Source of the DNA: Verrucomicrobiales bacterium
GTDB lineage: Bacteria > Verrucomicrobiota > Verrucomicrobiia > Limisphaerales > Palsa-1400
Reading direction: 5' to 3'
Length of the DNA stretch: 34,487 nt
NCBI GenBank assembly: GCA_003138485.1
Contig: PLGF01000031.1
Coordinates: forward strand, 22,984-57,470
Shown here: piece by piece, positions 16,496-24,422 of the stretch
Layout of the letters: the number at the start of each line of letters is the position of its first letter
Numbering within the stretch: position 1 is the first letter of the stretch
Position numbers and translations under genes: made by a program
The notes under the pieces: model-generated
What the model was told of the DNA's origin: nothing
What the model saw: only the letters and a program-made list of their open reading frames with translations
Database searches by the model: none

Positions 16496-18307
16496 ATGAA
16501 ATCAATATCCATCACAGTCCTGGCGTTGCTCTGGCGCGCGGATCAGCTTTTGTCGAGGCCTTTAACCGTAGCGCAGGTTTCCAAACCTGCTGTGCCGCCG
16601 ATTTCCAAATCGGCCCGACGTCTGCGGGTTTGGAGAAGTGAACAAATTGTCGGAAAGACGCTGGCGCGTGGGCCCGCGGGACAGCAGACTTGGAAGTCTG
16701 CGCTACGAAAGCTGATTTGCGCCGCGTTGCTCTGCGGCTTGAGCGCATGCGTCCGGGCCGCGGAACCGGCGCTCCTGCCGCTTCCCCAACACATCACGCC
16801 GGGCGCCGGCGCCTTTGTATTAACCGCAAATACCAGGATTGTGGCCGGGACAGCTTCGATTGACACGGCGCAATTGCTGGCCGCGCGGCTGCGGCAGGGG
16901 ACGGGCTTTGCGCTGCCCGTGCAGCGGGCGGGCAGATCGGCCGCCGGTGCCATTATCCTGACCACCAACGACAGCGACCCCCTCCTGGGGGCCGAAGGTT
17001 ACGAGTTGAGCGTCAAGCCGGATTCGGTGCTGATTCGAGCGCCGTCGCAGGCGGGGCTTTTTTACGGGGCGCAAACCTTCCTGCAACTGCTGCCGCCGGA
17101 GATCTTTGACGCCAAGCCTGCCGGGGAGACGAGATGGGAGGCGCCGTGCGAGGAAATCAGGGACCAGCCGCGATTTGCCTGGCGCGGATTGATGCTGGAC
17201 GTGAGCCGGCACTTTTTCAGGAAGCAGGAGGTTGAGGAAATTATTAACGCCATGGCGCTGCACAAATTGAATACCCTGCACTGGCATTTGGTGGACGATC
17301 AGGGCTGGCGCATCGAGATCAAAAAATACCCGCGCCTGACGAAAGTCGGCGCGTGGCGCGAAGGGATCGGCTTCGGGTTGGACCCGAAATCGAGCACGGC
17401 TTACGGTTCAGACGGGCAGTACGGGGGCTATTACACGCAGGCGGACATCCGTGAAGTGGTGCGCTACGCCGCCGCGCGCCACGTCACCATCGTGCCGGAG
17501 ATTGAAATGCCCGGCCACTCCAGCGCGGCCTTGACGGCCTATCCGCAATACCTCTGCGACTTGGGAACCAATTTGGACAGCGGCGGCGTTTATTGCGCCG
17601 GCAACGATGCGACCTTTGATTTCCTGCAAGGCGTGTTGACAGAAGTCATCTCGCTCTTTCCCGGCAAATACATCCATGTGGGCGGCGACGAGGTCCGCAC
17701 CGGGAATTGGCGGCAATGCGCGAAATGCCAGGCGCGCATGAAGGCGGAAGGATTGCACAGGGAAATTGAGCTGGAGAGCTATTTCATGCGGCGCATGGAG
17801 AAATTCATCAACGACAGGGGCAGGACGCTCATCGGCTGGAGCGAAATCCGCGAAGGGGGCCTGGCGCAAAACGCGGCCATCATGGATTGGATCGGCGGCG
17901 CCGCCGAAGCGGCCACCGCCGGGCACGACGTCGTGATGTCACCGACCGGTTACTGCTACCTGGACCATTACCAATCGCGCGATCATGCGGCCGAGCCGCG
18001 CGCCATTGGCGGTTTCCTGCCGCTGCGCCAGGTGTATGCCTTCGAGCCAATCCCGGCCAATCTGCCGCCGGAGTTCCAATCCCACATCCTGGGCGCGCAA
18101 GGAAACCTCTGGACCGAATATGTTCCCTCCCTCCGGCACGCCGAGTACATGATCTTCCCGCGGGAAATGGCCCTGGCCGAGGCGGCCTGGTCTCCCAAGG
18201 ACTCGCGGAACTGGCGGGATTTCCTGCGCCGCCTGCAAGTCGATGAGAGCCGCCTGGAGAAGCTGGGGGTCAATTACCGGCGCAATCCCGAGGAAACCGG
18301 CGAATAG
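16496..18307 (+). CDS. Beta-N-acetylhexosaminidase, GH20
   Basis: A 603-residue glycoside hydrolase family 20 enzyme that removes terminal N-acetylglucosamine or N-acetylgalactosamine using the substrate acetamido group. Seen are the GH20b domain (LLPLPQHITPGAGAF onward), then the TIM barrel with LHWHLVDDQGWRIEIKKYP, IVPEIEMPGHSSAAL, the catalytic pair in HVGGDEVRTGNW (D398, E399), and near the end GAQGNLWTEYV and ALAEAAWSPK. The N-terminus is unusual. ATG 16496 opens a short hydrophobic stretch (MKSISITVLALLW); then ~47 residues encoded by a palindromic repeat intervene before a second hydrophobic stretch ending SACVRAAEP, which looks like the signal peptide core. Export may be affected. It is probably cotranscribed with the porter. 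Confidence 0.93.
   Translation: MKSISITVLALLWRADQLLSRPLTVAQVSKPAVPPISKSARRLRVWRSEQIVGKTLARGPAGQQTWKSALRKLICAALLCGLSACVRAAEPALLPLPQHITPGAGAFVLTANTRIVAGTASIDTAQLLAARLRQGTGFALPVQRAGRSAAGAIILTTNDSDPLLGAEGYELSVKPDSVLIRAPSQAGLFYGAQTFLQLLPPEIFDAKPAGETRWEAPCEEIRDQPRFAWRGLMLDVSRHFFRKQEVEEIINAMALHKLNTLHWHLVDDQGWRIEIKKYPRLTKVGAWREGIGFGLDPKSSTAYGSDGQYGGYYTQADIREVVRYAAARHVTIVPEIEMPGHSSAALTAYPQYLCDLGTNLDSGGVYCAGNDATFDFLQGVLTEVISLFPGKYIHVGGDEVRTGNWRQCAKCQARMKAEGLHREIELESYFMRRMEKFINDRGRTLIGWSEIREGGLAQNAAIMDWIGGAAEAATAGHDVVMSPTGYCYLDHYQSRDHAAEPRAIGGFLPLRQVYAFEPIPANLPPEFQSHILGAQGNLWTEYVPSLRHAEYMIFPREMALAEAAWSPKDSRNWRDFLRRLQVDESRLEKLGVNYRRNPEETGE
16567..16707 (+). repeat. Palindromic repeat inserted in frame within the GH20 gene
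   Basis: A 141-bp (47-codon) element bounded by 16-base inverted ends, CGTAGCGCAGGTTTCC on the left and, reverse-complemented, CGTAGCGCAGACTTCC on the right (14 of 16 match). Inside are three perfect short hairpins: GCAGGTTT-cc-AAACCTGC (16573-16590), GCCGATTT-cc-AAATCGGC (16597-16614) and GCAGACTT-gg-AAGTCTGC (16684-16701). It preserves the reading frame and contributes the residues around VSKPAVPPISKSARR and QQTWKSAL. A related end lies at 20-54. Confidence 0.85.
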
Positions 18308-18312
18308 GATTC

Positions 18313-19953
18313 TTATTGACTATACAGGGCGCGATAAAAATCCTGGTTGTCCGCAAAGGGAATGCTGATCGGCCGGCTGGGATTGGGGCTGTAATTGGTG
18401 GCCACGGAATTCCAATTGACCAGGTCGGGCGATTGCTGGATGACGTAAGTGACGTTGCTCTGGCCCACGAGCGTAAAGCTCAACCCCCCAGCCCCGCAGG
18501 ACGGGTCGCACAAGGCGGGCGGGAGCAGGGCGTCCAACCGTTGAATGAACGGGGCCGCCACAGTCTTGGCCTGGTTTAAGCCGGGCGGGGAATAGACCCG
18601 CCACACTTGAGCGGAGGTGTCCAAGGCGTAAAGGTTGCCAACGTTATCCCAGGCGACATCGGTGTATTGGTCGCCTCCCGTGGTGTCGAGGTTGCGCAAC
18701 AACTGGCCGTTGGTCGCGGAATAGAGATTCAAAAAACCCGTGTCCAATTGCGAACTGCCGCCCCCTCCCCGGATGGCGACAGCCAGCAGCGTGCCCGTCG
18801 GATCGACTGCGATGCCGTAGGCTTCCAGCAAATTGGTGTCTCCGCTGCCAATGGCCCACAGGGCATTGGTCTCCGGCGTTCCGGCATAGGGAGCGTAGGA
18901 CATGACCACCATGCCGGGTTCGGAGGTTGGAAGCAGGAACTGAATTGCATAAATGATCCCGGTGCTGTCAATGGCGATATCGTAAGGTGAATTGGACAGG
19001 GGCGATGCACTTGTCACCGGCACGATAACCACGCCGGTGTCGTTGGTGGCGACCGTGCCGCTGGAGGTGATCTCCCAGCGCAGAATCCCCGCCGACCCGT
19101 TGGGATTGTAGTCCGGCATCCAGATTTCCTTATTGGTTCCGGTCCCCGTGACACAAACACCGCTCAACTGGGGATAAGGGTCGAGGTTGGTGGGATAATT
19201 GTACATCCCCAACACCTCCAGAATTTGGTTCGTGGAGATCGTCTGATCAAACCCATAAACCACGCCCGATTCGGAGTAATCGTCAATATAAACCTCGTCA
19301 TCGGCGGAAATCGCGATCTTCCACGGACTGTAATCATAAGGATACATGGCGGAGCCCCAAGACAACCCGCCGTTGCTGAACCCGCCCTCGTCCGCCTGGC
19401 TGCCATCCGCGTTGCACTTGATGATGCCAACCTGGGCCCCAGGTCCGCTGCCTGAGGGATCGGTGGTGGCATTGGCCACAAAGACCCGTCCGTAATAGGG
19501 GCTGTTGGTGTTGCGGTTCACGCTCACCCCGCGCGGCGCCCAGGCCATAAAATTCGTCCCGTCATCGGTGATATTGGTCCAGGTGCCATATCCGGCGGAG
19601 GCGGCGGTAATGCTGACGGTGTAGATGCCGCCCGCGGCGGCGGAGCCGTCATCGTTGGTGCCGTCCCAGAGGAAGCTGTTGAGCCCGAGTAACGTTCCGG
19701 GTTCACCATTGGTGGCGGCAAAGCTTTTGACGACATTCGTGCCGGACCAAATCAACACGGAAACACCGGCAGTGGCGTTGTCGTTGAGGATGTAGCTGAT
19801 GCTCAGGCGGCTCCCCGGGAAGATGACGCCGGCGTTGAGGGAACCGTTGAGCCGGATGTCGGTGGCATAGACATTGGCGCGCACGGAGCCTCCGGTGAGG
19901 CACAGTAGCAAAAGTCCAACCCAAAACAGCTTGCTGCGGCTCGCGATTGTCAT
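18313..19953 (-). CDS. Secreted beta-propeller-like protein
   Basis: A 546-residue exported protein of unknown function. It has a signal peptide (MTIASRSKLFWVGLLLLCL..., cleavage probable near VRA). An N-terminal Ig-like region includes FLWDGTNDDGSAAAGGIYTV, like the FlgD-type fold. The centre has NHL/SMP-30-like repeats (SPYDIAIDSTGIIYAIQF, YGIAVDPTGTLLAVAI, YTDVAWDNVGNLYALDT). The final ~70 residues are a beta module with YVIQQSPDLVNWNSVATN and FYRAL, common at the end of Verrucomicrobiota secreted proteins. ATG 19953 has AAGGTG nine bases upstream and is preferred over the in-frame GTG at 19965. It converges with the GH20 gene (5 bp between stops) and may be involved in surface polysaccharide interaction, but that is a guess. 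Confidence 0.75.
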   Translation of the reverse strand: MTIASRSKLFWVGLLLLCLTGGSVRANVYATDIRLNGSLNAGVIFPGSRLSISYILNDNATAGVSVLIWSGTNVVKSFAATNGEPGTLLGLNSFLWDGTNDDGSAAAGGIYTVSITAASAGYGTWTNITDDGTNFMAWAPRGVSVNRNTNSPYYGRVFVANATTDPSGSGPGAQVGIIKCNADGSQADEGGFSNGGLSWGSAMYPYDYSPWKIAISADDEVYIDDYSESGVVYGFDQTISTNQILEVLGMYNYPTNLDPYPQLSGVCVTGTGTNKEIWMPDYNPNGSAGILRWEITSSGTVATNDTGVVIVPVTSASPLSNSPYDIAIDSTGIIYAIQFLLPTSEPGMVVMSYAPYAGTPETNALWAIGSGDTNLLEAYGIAVDPTGTLLAVAIRGGGGSSQLDTGFLNLYSATNGQLLRNLDTTGGDQYTDVAWDNVGNLYALDTSAQVWRVYSPPGLNQAKTVAAPFIQRLDALLPPALCDPSCGAGGLSFTLVGQSNVTYVIQQSPDLVNWNSVATNYSPNPSRPISIPFADNQDFYRALYSQ

Positions 19954-20020
19954 TCCAAGGATCACCTTCTTACAGGCCAGAATATCAGATGGCGAGTCGG
20001 ATTCAAGCCTTTCTTAGCTT

Positions 20021-20044
20021 AACCGCTCAAATTGGCGGTTGACA
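20021..20044 (+). promoter_or_regulatory. Inverted repeat with a TTGACA box upstream of thrC
   Basis: AACCGC (20021-20026) and GCGGTT (20035-20040) form an inverted repeat with an 8-base centre. It overlaps TTGACA at 20039-20044, a perfect consensus -35 box, some 50 bases before the thrC start. No good -10 hexamer is present at 16-18 bases, so the promoter call is weak. It could be an operator or a short stem. Confidence 0.35.
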
Positions 20045-20093
20045 ATTCAAAAATTATGAATCAATCTATCCGTATTCGTTGATATGATTTAAT

Positions 20094-21356
20094 ATGGAAA
20101 AGCACGCCGGTTTCATGAAGGCGCTCAAATGCCGTGAATGCGGGCGGGAATACCCGCTGACCGCCAACCATGTCTGTGAGTTTGATTTCGGCCCCCTGGA
20201 GGTGGTCTATGATTATGATCGCATCCGGCACAGCCTGACGCGCGCCTCCATTCAGGCCCGCCCCAAAAGCATGTGGCGCTTTCGCGAGTTGCTCCCCGTG
20301 GCGGGCGAGCCGACCGTCGGGCTGGAAGTGGGCTGCACTCCCTTGCTCAAGGCGGACCGCCTGGCGCGGCGGCTCGGCATTCGTGAGTTGTGGATCAAGA
20401 ACGACGCGGTCAATTATCCCACCCTTTCCTTCAAGGACCGCGTGGTCAGCGTGGCCTTGAGCCGCGCCAAGGAACTGGGCTTTACCACCGTCGCCTGCGC
20501 CTCCACCGGCAACCTCGCCAATTCCGTCGCCGCCAACGCCGCCGCCGCGGGCCTCAATGCCTACGTCTTCATCCCCTCCGACCTCGAACAGAGCAAAGTC
20601 GTCAATTCCCTCATTTACGGCGGCCACGTCATCGGCATCAAGGGCCACTACGACGAGGTCAACCGGCTTTGCGCTGAGATCGCGGGCAAATATCCGTGGG
20701 CTTTTGTCAATGTGAATATGCGGCCCTATTACGCCGAAGGCTCCAAGAGCATGGGCCTGGAAATTGTCGAGCAGCTCGGCTGGCGCATCCCCGCCCACAC
20801 CGTCGTCTGCATGGCCTCGGGTTCTCTGCTCACCAAGATTTACAAGAGCTACCAGGAGGCCATGAAGCTGGGGCTGGCGCCGGAAGCAAGACCGCGCATT
20901 CACGGCGCCCAAGCCACCGGCTGCTCGCCCATCTCCACCGCACAGAAGGCCGGGATGGATTTCTTCAAGCCTGTCAAGCCCAACACCATCGCCAAATCCC
21001 TTGCCATTGGCACGCCCGCCGACGGCTTCTACGCCCTTCGCGTCATGAAGGATACCGGCGGCTCGGCCGAGGATGTGAGCGACGACGAGATTCGTGACGG
21101 CATCAAGCTTCTGGCCGAATGCGAGGGCATCTTTGCCGAAACGGCCGGCGGCGTCACCGTCGGCGTTGCCAGAAAATTGATTGCCTCCGGCGCCATTCCG
21201 GCCGATGATTCCGCCGTGTTATGCATCACCGGCAATGGGCTGAAAACTCTCGACGCTGTCGTGGGCCACGCCGGATACACCCGCGAAATCCGGCCGAGTC
21301 TGAGGGAATTTGAAGCCTTGCTCGACGCGGAAGAGCACGCGCCGGCCCGCGCCTGA
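20094..21356 (+). CDS. thrC: Threonine synthase
   Basis: A 420-residue PLP enzyme of fold type II. It carries an N-terminal zinc-ribbon-like segment (LKCRECGREYPL) and VYDYDRIRHSL, then GCTPLLKADRLARRLG, the PLP lysine in YPTLSFKDRV (K114), the phosphate-type site ACASTGNLANSVAANAAAAG and FAETAGGVTVGVARKL. Threonine synthase turns O-phosphohomoserine into threonine. ATG 20094 is used; ATG 20115 (MKALKCREC) is an equally plausible start and neither has a good ribosome site. It is followed at 22 bp by a MoaD/ThiS-like carrier and then a NIL-domain protein. This linkage could mean a sulfur-transfer side role or a dedicated paralogue; the sequence itself reads as a normal threonine synthase. Confidence 0.9.
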   Translation: MEKHAGFMKALKCRECGREYPLTANHVCEFDFGPLEVVYDYDRIRHSLTRASIQARPKSMWRFRELLPVAGEPTVGLEVGCTPLLKADRLARRLGIRELWIKNDAVNYPTLSFKDRVVSVALSRAKELGFTTVACASTGNLANSVAANAAAAGLNAYVFIPSDLEQSKVVNSLIYGGHVIGIKGHYDEVNRLCAEIAGKYPWAFVNVNMRPYYAEGSKSMGLEIVEQLGWRIPAHTVVCMASGSLLTKIYKSYQEAMKLGLAPEARPRIHGAQATGCSPISTAQKAGMDFFKPVKPNTIAKSLAIGTPADGFYALRVMKDTGGSAEDVSDDEIRDGIKLLAECEGIFAETAGGVTVGVARKLIASGAIPADDSAVLCITGNGLKTLDAVVGHAGYTREIRPSLREFEALLDAEEHAPARA

Positions 21357-21378
21357 GGCGCAACAAACTCGAAATGCC

Positions 21379-21654
21379 ATGACAGTCAAAGTTCGCATTC
21401 CAACGCCCTTGCGCAAATTGACGCACGATGAGGAAATCGTCCAGGTCGGCGCCGCCACCGTCGGCGCCGCCATTGCCGAGTTGCAATCCCGCTACCCGGG
21501 CATCAAGGAGCGCTTAACCGATGACGCTGGCAACGTCCGGCGCTTCGTCAACGTCTATGTCAACGAGGAGGACATCCGCTTTCTGCAAAACCAGGAGACC
21601 CCCCTCAAGAACGGCGACGAAATCAGCATCATCCCCGCCATTGCCGGCGGATAA
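21379..21654 (+). CDS. MoaD/ThiS family sulfur-carrier protein
   Basis: A 91-residue beta-grasp protein. It starts MTVKVRIPTPLRKLTHDEE, contains FVNVYVNEEDIRFL and LKNGDEISIIPAIAGG, and ends in the free Gly-Gly that these carriers need for adenylation and thiocarboxylation. ATG 21379 is chosen because the family N-terminus begins there. It belongs to the same transcription unit as thrC and the NIL-domain gene. No E1-like activating enzyme or JAMM protease is in the window. It may supply sulfur for molybdopterin or, from context, for an amino-acid or cofactor thiolation step. Confidence 0.88.
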   Translation: MTVKVRIPTPLRKLTHDEEIVQVGAATVGAAIAELQSRYPGIKERLTDDAGNVRRFVNVYVNEEDIRFLQNQETPLKNGDEISIIPAIAGG

Positions 21655-21666
21655 GAAAGGCCCCCC

Positions 21667-21954
21667 ATGCCCCCCAAGAAATCCAAAACCCCTGCCGCCA
21701 GCGCCGCGCCGCCCACGCACACCCGGCTCTGGCTGATGTACCCGCCCAAATTGATCACCAACCCGGTTATATGGGAATTGGCCCGGAAATTCCCCGTCGT
21801 CACCAACGTCCGCCAAGCCAGCGTGACCGATGAAATCGGCATCGTCTGCCTGGAAATTGGCGGGGAACGCCCGCACGTCAAAGCGGCCATCAAATGGCTG
21901 GAGAAGATCGGCATCAAGGTCGAACCGGTCGAAATCAGCGTTATTGAGAGCTAA
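21667..21954 (+). CDS. NIL-domain protein
   Basis: A 95-residue protein. After a Lys/Pro/Ala-rich leader, residues ~19-93 fit a NIL domain: RLWLMYPPKLITNPVIWELA, ARKFPVVTNVRQASVTDEIG, IVCLEIGGERPHVKAAIKWL and VEPVEISVI. This is the ferredoxin-like regulatory fold found at the C-terminus of the methionine importer ATPase MetN and fused to ferredoxins in homocysteine synthesis proteins. No iron-sulfur cysteines are present. AAGAAAGG precedes the ATG. Placement 12 bp after a sulfur carrier and behind thrC suggests a role in sulfur amino-acid synthesis or its feedback control. Confidence 0.82.
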   Translation: MPPKKSKTPAASAAPPTHTRLWLMYPPKLITNPVIWELARKFPVVTNVRQASVTDEIGIVCLEIGGERPHVKAAIKWLEKIGIKVEPVEISVIES

Positions 21955-21996
21955 GGTTTTCCCCTACAAAATTCACATGTTTTAGTCAATCACCTC

Positions 21997-22023
21997 TTGA
22001 CCCGTGCGCCCCATTGGGATAAT
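21997..22023 (+). promoter_or_regulatory. Candidate sigma-70 promoter for the HU gene
   Basis: TTGACC (21997-22002) and GATAAT (22018-22023) are separated by 15 bases, about 65 bases before the HU start. Both boxes are close to consensus, though the spacer is shorter than ideal. Confidence 0.45.
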
Positions 22024-22087
22024 CCTCTCAAGTCTTCTCGTTAGATTGTGACGGATAGATTTGGAATTTCAGTCGCGCGCGAAACCT

Positions 22088-22396
22088 ATGACAAAACGTG
22101 ATCTTGTAGTCCGCATCAGCGAAGAAACAGGGCTGGTCCAACAACAGGTCTTGGAAGTAGTCCAACGCACCCTCGATCACATCTCCGACGCTGTGGCGGC
22201 GGGGACAACCGTCGAGTTGCGCAACTTTGGCGTCTTTGAGGTCAAGGTCCGCAAGGCGCGGGTCGGACGCAACCCCAACCAGCCCAAAACCGACGTGCCC
22301 ATTCCGCGCCGCACGGTTGTCAAGTTCAAGCCAGGCAAGGAAATGCGGGACGCCGTGATGAAATTGTCCGCCGTCACCCCGACCCCCGCGCGGTAG
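22088..22396 (+). CDS. HU/IHF family DNA-binding protein
   Basis: A 102-residue histone-like protein. The helical dimer region is MTKRDLVVRISEETGL...VVQRTLDHISDAV; then GTTVELRNFGVFEVKVRKAR; then the DNA-gripping arm GRNPNQPKTDVPIPRRTVVKF and FKPGKEMRDAV. The arm has NPNQ and a proline at the tip, closer to IHF than to classical HU. It bends DNA as a dimer in the nucleoid. ATG 22088 begins the family match; a start at 22061 would add nine unrelated residues. It is a single gene with its own candidate promoter. Confidence 0.93.
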   Translation: MTKRDLVVRISEETGLVQQQVLEVVQRTLDHISDAVAAGTTVELRNFGVFEVKVRKARVGRNPNQPKTDVPIPRRTVVKFKPGKEMRDAVMKLSAVTPTPAR

Positions 22397-22473
22397 AAAA
22401 CGGGAAGAAAAGCGCCCGGCAGGCGGCGGAATTTTCTATTTGAAAGTGACCGCAAGTTGGCTAATGTCTTGCC

Positions 22474-23241
22474 ATGCCAATCAACCCACTTCATTCGCCT
22501 CTCGGACTCATCCTGACTCTGGGGTTGCTCCTGCCGGCGGCCTTGACCGCGCAAGATAAGGCGCCTGTCAGCGACTCCATCCCCAGTCAAAACGGCGACA
22601 TCAGCATATACCCCATCAATCACGCCACGATGGCACTGGCATGGAAGGGGCAGACAGTGTATATCGACCCGGTCGGCGGCGCGGCGGCTTTCAAAGGTTT
22701 GCCGGCGCCGGATTTGATCCTCATCACTCATATCCACCCCGATCATTTCAGCGTCCAAACCCTCAACGCCGTCGCAGGCGACAAGGCCAGACTGGCGGCG
22801 CCCCCTTCGGTTGTCGCCAAACTCCCATCCAACCTGGCCGCTCGCGCCGCGACCATGACCAACGGCCAGAGCGAGGACTTCCAAGGCATTGGTGTCGAGG
22901 CCGTGCCGGCCTACAATCTGACCGCGGCCCGTCTGAGCAATCATCCCAAAGGCCGTGACGACGGCTACGTGCTAACGATGGGGGGCAAACGAATCTATGT
23001 GAGCGGCGACACGGAGGATGTCCCTGAAATGCTGGCGCTCAAGAACATCGACGTCGCTTTTGTCTGCATGAACCAGCCCACGATGAACGTCGATCAGGCC
23101 GCCCGCGCGGTCCGGGCGTTCAAGCCCAAGATTGTTTATCCCTACCACTATCGGGGGTCGGACCTGGAGAGATTCAAGACGCTGGTCGGCGCGGATCAAG
23201 GGGTGGAAGTGCGGATCAGAGATTGGTACGCGACCCGATGA
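22474..23241 (+). CDS. Exported MBL-fold metallo-hydrolase
   Basis: A 255-residue metallo-beta-lactamase-fold protein with an N-terminal signal peptide (LGLILTLGLLLPAALTAQ). Metal ligands are expected in THIHPDHF, the HxHxDH motif with Asp and His for the second site, and in the later GDTEDVPEM and PYHYRGSD segments. It resembles the UlaG-like/COG2220 group of hydrolases, here in a periplasmic form. The substrate is unknown. The oxidoreductase gene follows after 19 bp, so it is probably the first gene of the sugar-catabolic run. Confidence 0.87.
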   Translation: MPINPLHSPLGLILTLGLLLPAALTAQDKAPVSDSIPSQNGDISIYPINHATMALAWKGQTVYIDPVGGAAAFKGLPAPDLILITHIHPDHFSVQTLNAVAGDKARLAAPPSVVAKLPSNLAARAATMTNGQSEDFQGIGVEAVPAYNLTAARLSNHPKGRDDGYVLTMGGKRIYVSGDTEDVPEMLALKNIDVAFVCMNQPTMNVDQAARAVRAFKPKIVYPYHYRGSDLERFKTLVGADQGVEVRIRDWYATR

Positions 23242-23260
23242 CACCTCCAAACGCCGCATT

Positions 23261-24421
23261 GTGAAAACCGTTCGTCTCGGCATTATCGGCATGGGCAACA
23301 TCGGCAGCCACCATGCGAACTACCTTTTGGACGAACAAGTCAAACGGTGCGAACTCAGAGCGGTCTCCGATGCGTCCTTCGACAAGCTTTCCCCGTTCCA
23401 ACAGCGCGGGTTGAGAGTATTCGCATCGGGCGGGGATTTGATTCGATCGGGGGAAACCGACGCGGTGATCATCGCGACGCCCCATTTTCAACACACCGCC
23501 CTGGGTATCGCCGCGCTCAAGGCAGGGTTGCACGTCTTGGTGGAAAAGCCCATCTCCGCCCACAAGGCCGACGCCGAAAGGCTCATCGCCGAGCGGCGGC
23601 AGCATCCGGCGCAAGTCTTCGCGGCGATGTTCCAATTGCGACTCGAATCCCGCTACGCCAGGATCAAGAAGCTCATCACCGACGGTGATTTGGGGCAGGT
23701 TGCCCGCTTTTCCTGGATCATGACGGATTGGTTCCGCTCGGAGGCCTATTATTCCAGCGGAGGCTGGCGCGCCACTTGGAAGGGGGAGGGCGGCGGCGTT
23801 CTCATCAACCAGTGCCTCCACCAATTGGACCTCTTGCAATGGCTTCTGGGCATGCCCGCCCGCGTCCGCTCGTTCGTCCAGTTGGGCCGCTTCCATAATA
23901 TCGAGGTCGAGGACAACGTCACCGCTTACCTGGAATTTCCCAACGGCGCCACCGGCGTGTTCGTCTCAACCACCGGAGAGGCCCCTGGCACCAGCCGCTT
24001 TGAGATCGCCGGAGAAATGGGCCGATTGCTCCTGGAAAACGACAAATTGACCTTCATCCGCAACGAAGTCTCCATGTTCGAGCAGTGCAAGACCTCCCGC
24101 CTCGGCTTCCAAAAACCGGCGGTGTGGAACGTCGAAATCCCCTTTGACAAACAACCCGCCCGGCACGCCGCGGTGACCCAGAATTTCATTGACGCCATCC
24201 TGGACGGCGCCCCGCTCATCGCTCCCGGCGAGGAGGGAATCCACTCCATCGAACTGGCCAACGTCCTGCTCTATTCCGGCCTCATCGGGCAGACGGTCGA
24301 GCTGCCTCTGGACGGCGCCACCTACGAGAAAAAACTCAACGAACTCATCGCCGCCTCGAAATTCGAGAAAAAAGTGGCGCCGGTTTCGACCGAGGATTTC
24401 ACCCAATCTTTTCGGAGCTGA
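23261..24421 (+). CDS. Gfo/Idh/MocA family oxidoreductase
   Basis: A 386-residue NAD(P)-dependent oxidoreductase. The N-terminal Rossmann motif is LGIIGMGNIGSHHANYLL, followed by ATPHFQHTALGIAALKAGLH, the family signature VLVEKPISAHKADAERLI with the EKP catalytic lysine, and a C-terminal alpha/beta domain including GGGVLINQCLHQLDLLQWL. Such enzymes oxidise or reduce sugars, inositols and keto-sugars. The GTG at 23261 is chosen because the Rossmann strand begins four residues later; no ATG fits. The isomerase gene begins one base after its stop, so the two are tightly coupled. Confidence 0.92.
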   Translation: MKTVRLGIIGMGNIGSHHANYLLDEQVKRCELRAVSDASFDKLSPFQQRGLRVFASGGDLIRSGETDAVIIATPHFQHTALGIAALKAGLHVLVEKPISAHKADAERLIAERRQHPAQVFAAMFQLRLESRYARIKKLITDGDLGQVARFSWIMTDWFRSEAYYSSGGWRATWKGEGGGVLINQCLHQLDLLQWLLGMPARVRSFVQLGRFHNIEVEDNVTAYLEFPNGATGVFVSTTGEAPGTSRFEIAGEMGRLLLENDKLTFIRNEVSMFEQCKTSRLGFQKPAVWNVEIPFDKQPARHAAVTQNFIDAILDGAPLIAPGEEGIHSIELANVLLYSGLIGQTVELPLDGATYEKKLNELIAASKFEKKVAPVSTEDFTQSFRS

Positions 24422-24422
24422 T

